Positions 5,359 to 5,769 of a DNA stretch of 5,769 nucleotides are shown here, in pieces. Source of the DNA: JBDSTW01 sp039914705 (GTDB lineage Bacteria; Pseudomonadota; Gammaproteobacteria; SURF-13); assembly GCA_039914705.1 (NCBI GenBank), contig JBDSOT010000101.1:1-5769 (forward strand). Reading direction: 5' to 3'. A program made the translations under genes and the position numbers. A model generated the notes under the pieces. It saw only the letters and a program-made list of their open reading frames with translations, searched no databases and was not told where the DNA came from. The number at the start of each line of letters is the position of its first letter. Position 1 is the first letter of the stretch.

Positions 5359-5769
5359 CTATCTGCCTTGCTGTTGCCTACGCGAATTATAGTCATGAGG
5401 GATTACATATTCAGTTTGCGGGGTTGATGCTGAATCAATGCAAGCCTTCAGCCGATCTGCCAAAATGCGCACGTGTGGTTCGCGGAAGGTGCCGATATGA
5501 TCAAATGGCAGGTCGTAAGATTCCACTCCACCAAGGGCTAGAAGCGCCCACGCTTCCTTGAAATTTTCATGATAACGCTTTTCGATATCCAGGCTCGCCC
5601 ATAGCATAATGATGCGGCCATCATAAGGCTTGGCGACATAGGCCTTTTGCGCCCTGACATCGGCATCAAAGACATATTGATCGCGTAATGCCATAGGCAG
5701 GTGGCCAATTTTTAAACACAATTTCCAGGCGAGTTTTTTCGCGCTTAGACTAGCCTTGCGCCTCACCCT
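5359..5769 (-). CDS. C-terminal thioesterase domain of a probable NRPS/PKS, 5' truncated
   Basis: The frame is open to the right edge and ends at TAG 5359-5361; a GTG at 5766 is internal, not a supported start. The 136 visible residues (numbered here from that GTG) match the last part of a type I alpha/beta-hydrolase thioesterase, the domain that releases the finished chain from non-ribosomal peptide or polyketide synthases. 'LRDQYVFDADVRAQKAYVAKPYDGRI' (27-51) is the segment following the lid, 'IMLWAS' (53-58) is a core strand, and 'GGVESYDLPFDH' followed by 'FREPHVRILADRL' (79-106) holds the catalytic His90. The usual motif is PGDH; here it reads PFDH. The nucleophile Ser and acidic residue must lie outside the window. 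About 25 residues after the domain, rich in Gln and Arg, look unstructured. The upstream domain content is unseen, so NRPS, PKS or hybrid cannot be distinguished, and a stand-alone thioesterase is possible. The adjacent PPTase favours a carrier-based synthase. Confidence 0.82.
   Translation of the reverse strand, partial: RVRRKASLSAKKLAWKLCLKIGHLPMALRDQYVFDADVRAQKAYVAKPYDGRIIMLWASLDIEKRYHENFKEAWALLALGGVESYDLPFDHIGTFREPHVRILADRLKACIDSASTPQTEYVIPHDYNSRRQQQGR

Overview
The window looks like part of a gammaproteobacterial chromosome, of moderate GC content. The main evidence is the run surE-pcm-nlpD, with ispD-ispF close by on the same strand. This matches the conserved gammaproteobacterial block ispD-ispF-truD-surE-pcm-nlpD-rpoS. 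SurE, Pcm, IspF and IspD all resemble their Escherichia coli counterparts, as recalled, over nearly full length. The exact genus cannot be told from the sequence.

Layout from left to right: (1) 1-229, plus strand, the 3' end of a Mth938-like (DUF498) domain gene, entering from outside the window. (2) 255-2568, minus strand, a tight operon transcribed surE, pcm, nlpD, with stop/start overlaps of 4 nt and 1 nt. (3) 2569-2825, a 257-bp divergent intergenic region with no gene, containing a cluster of CTAG-centred inverted and direct repeats. (4) 2826-3368, plus strand, a SmrA-like Smr-domain protein. (5) 3398-4587, minus strand, ispD then ispF, overlapping by 4 nt. (6) 4577-5347, minus strand, an Sfp-type phosphopantetheinyl transferase whose 3' end overlaps ispD. 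(7) 5359-5769, minus strand, the C-terminal end of a large protein that finishes in a thioesterase domain of the kind that ends NRPS/PKS assembly lines.

How the genes fit together: the right-hand minus-strand group (thioesterase-ended synthase, PPTase, ispD, ispF) appears to be one transcription unit with gaps of 11 bp or less or overlaps. The PPTase would load phosphopantetheine onto carrier domains, plausibly those of the synthase directly upstream. IspD and IspF carry out two steps of the MEP isoprenoid pathway. The surE-pcm-nlpD operon groups a survival nucleotidase, an isoaspartyl protein repair enzyme and a cell-wall amidase activator. The Smr gene diverges from surE and converges on ispF.

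Compared with the E. coli order, three things differ. truD is absent from between ispF and surE, where the Smr gene lies on the opposite strand. rpoS does not follow nlpD, where the convergent DUF498 gene lies instead. A secondary-metabolite type synthase and PPTase sit upstream of ispD where ftsB is often found. No RNA gene, CRISPR array, insertion sequence or convincing intrinsic terminator was seen. I found no clearly new biological system. The most interesting points are the synthase/PPTase linkage, a substitution in the GDG motif of Pcm, and the repeat-rich divergent intergenic region.
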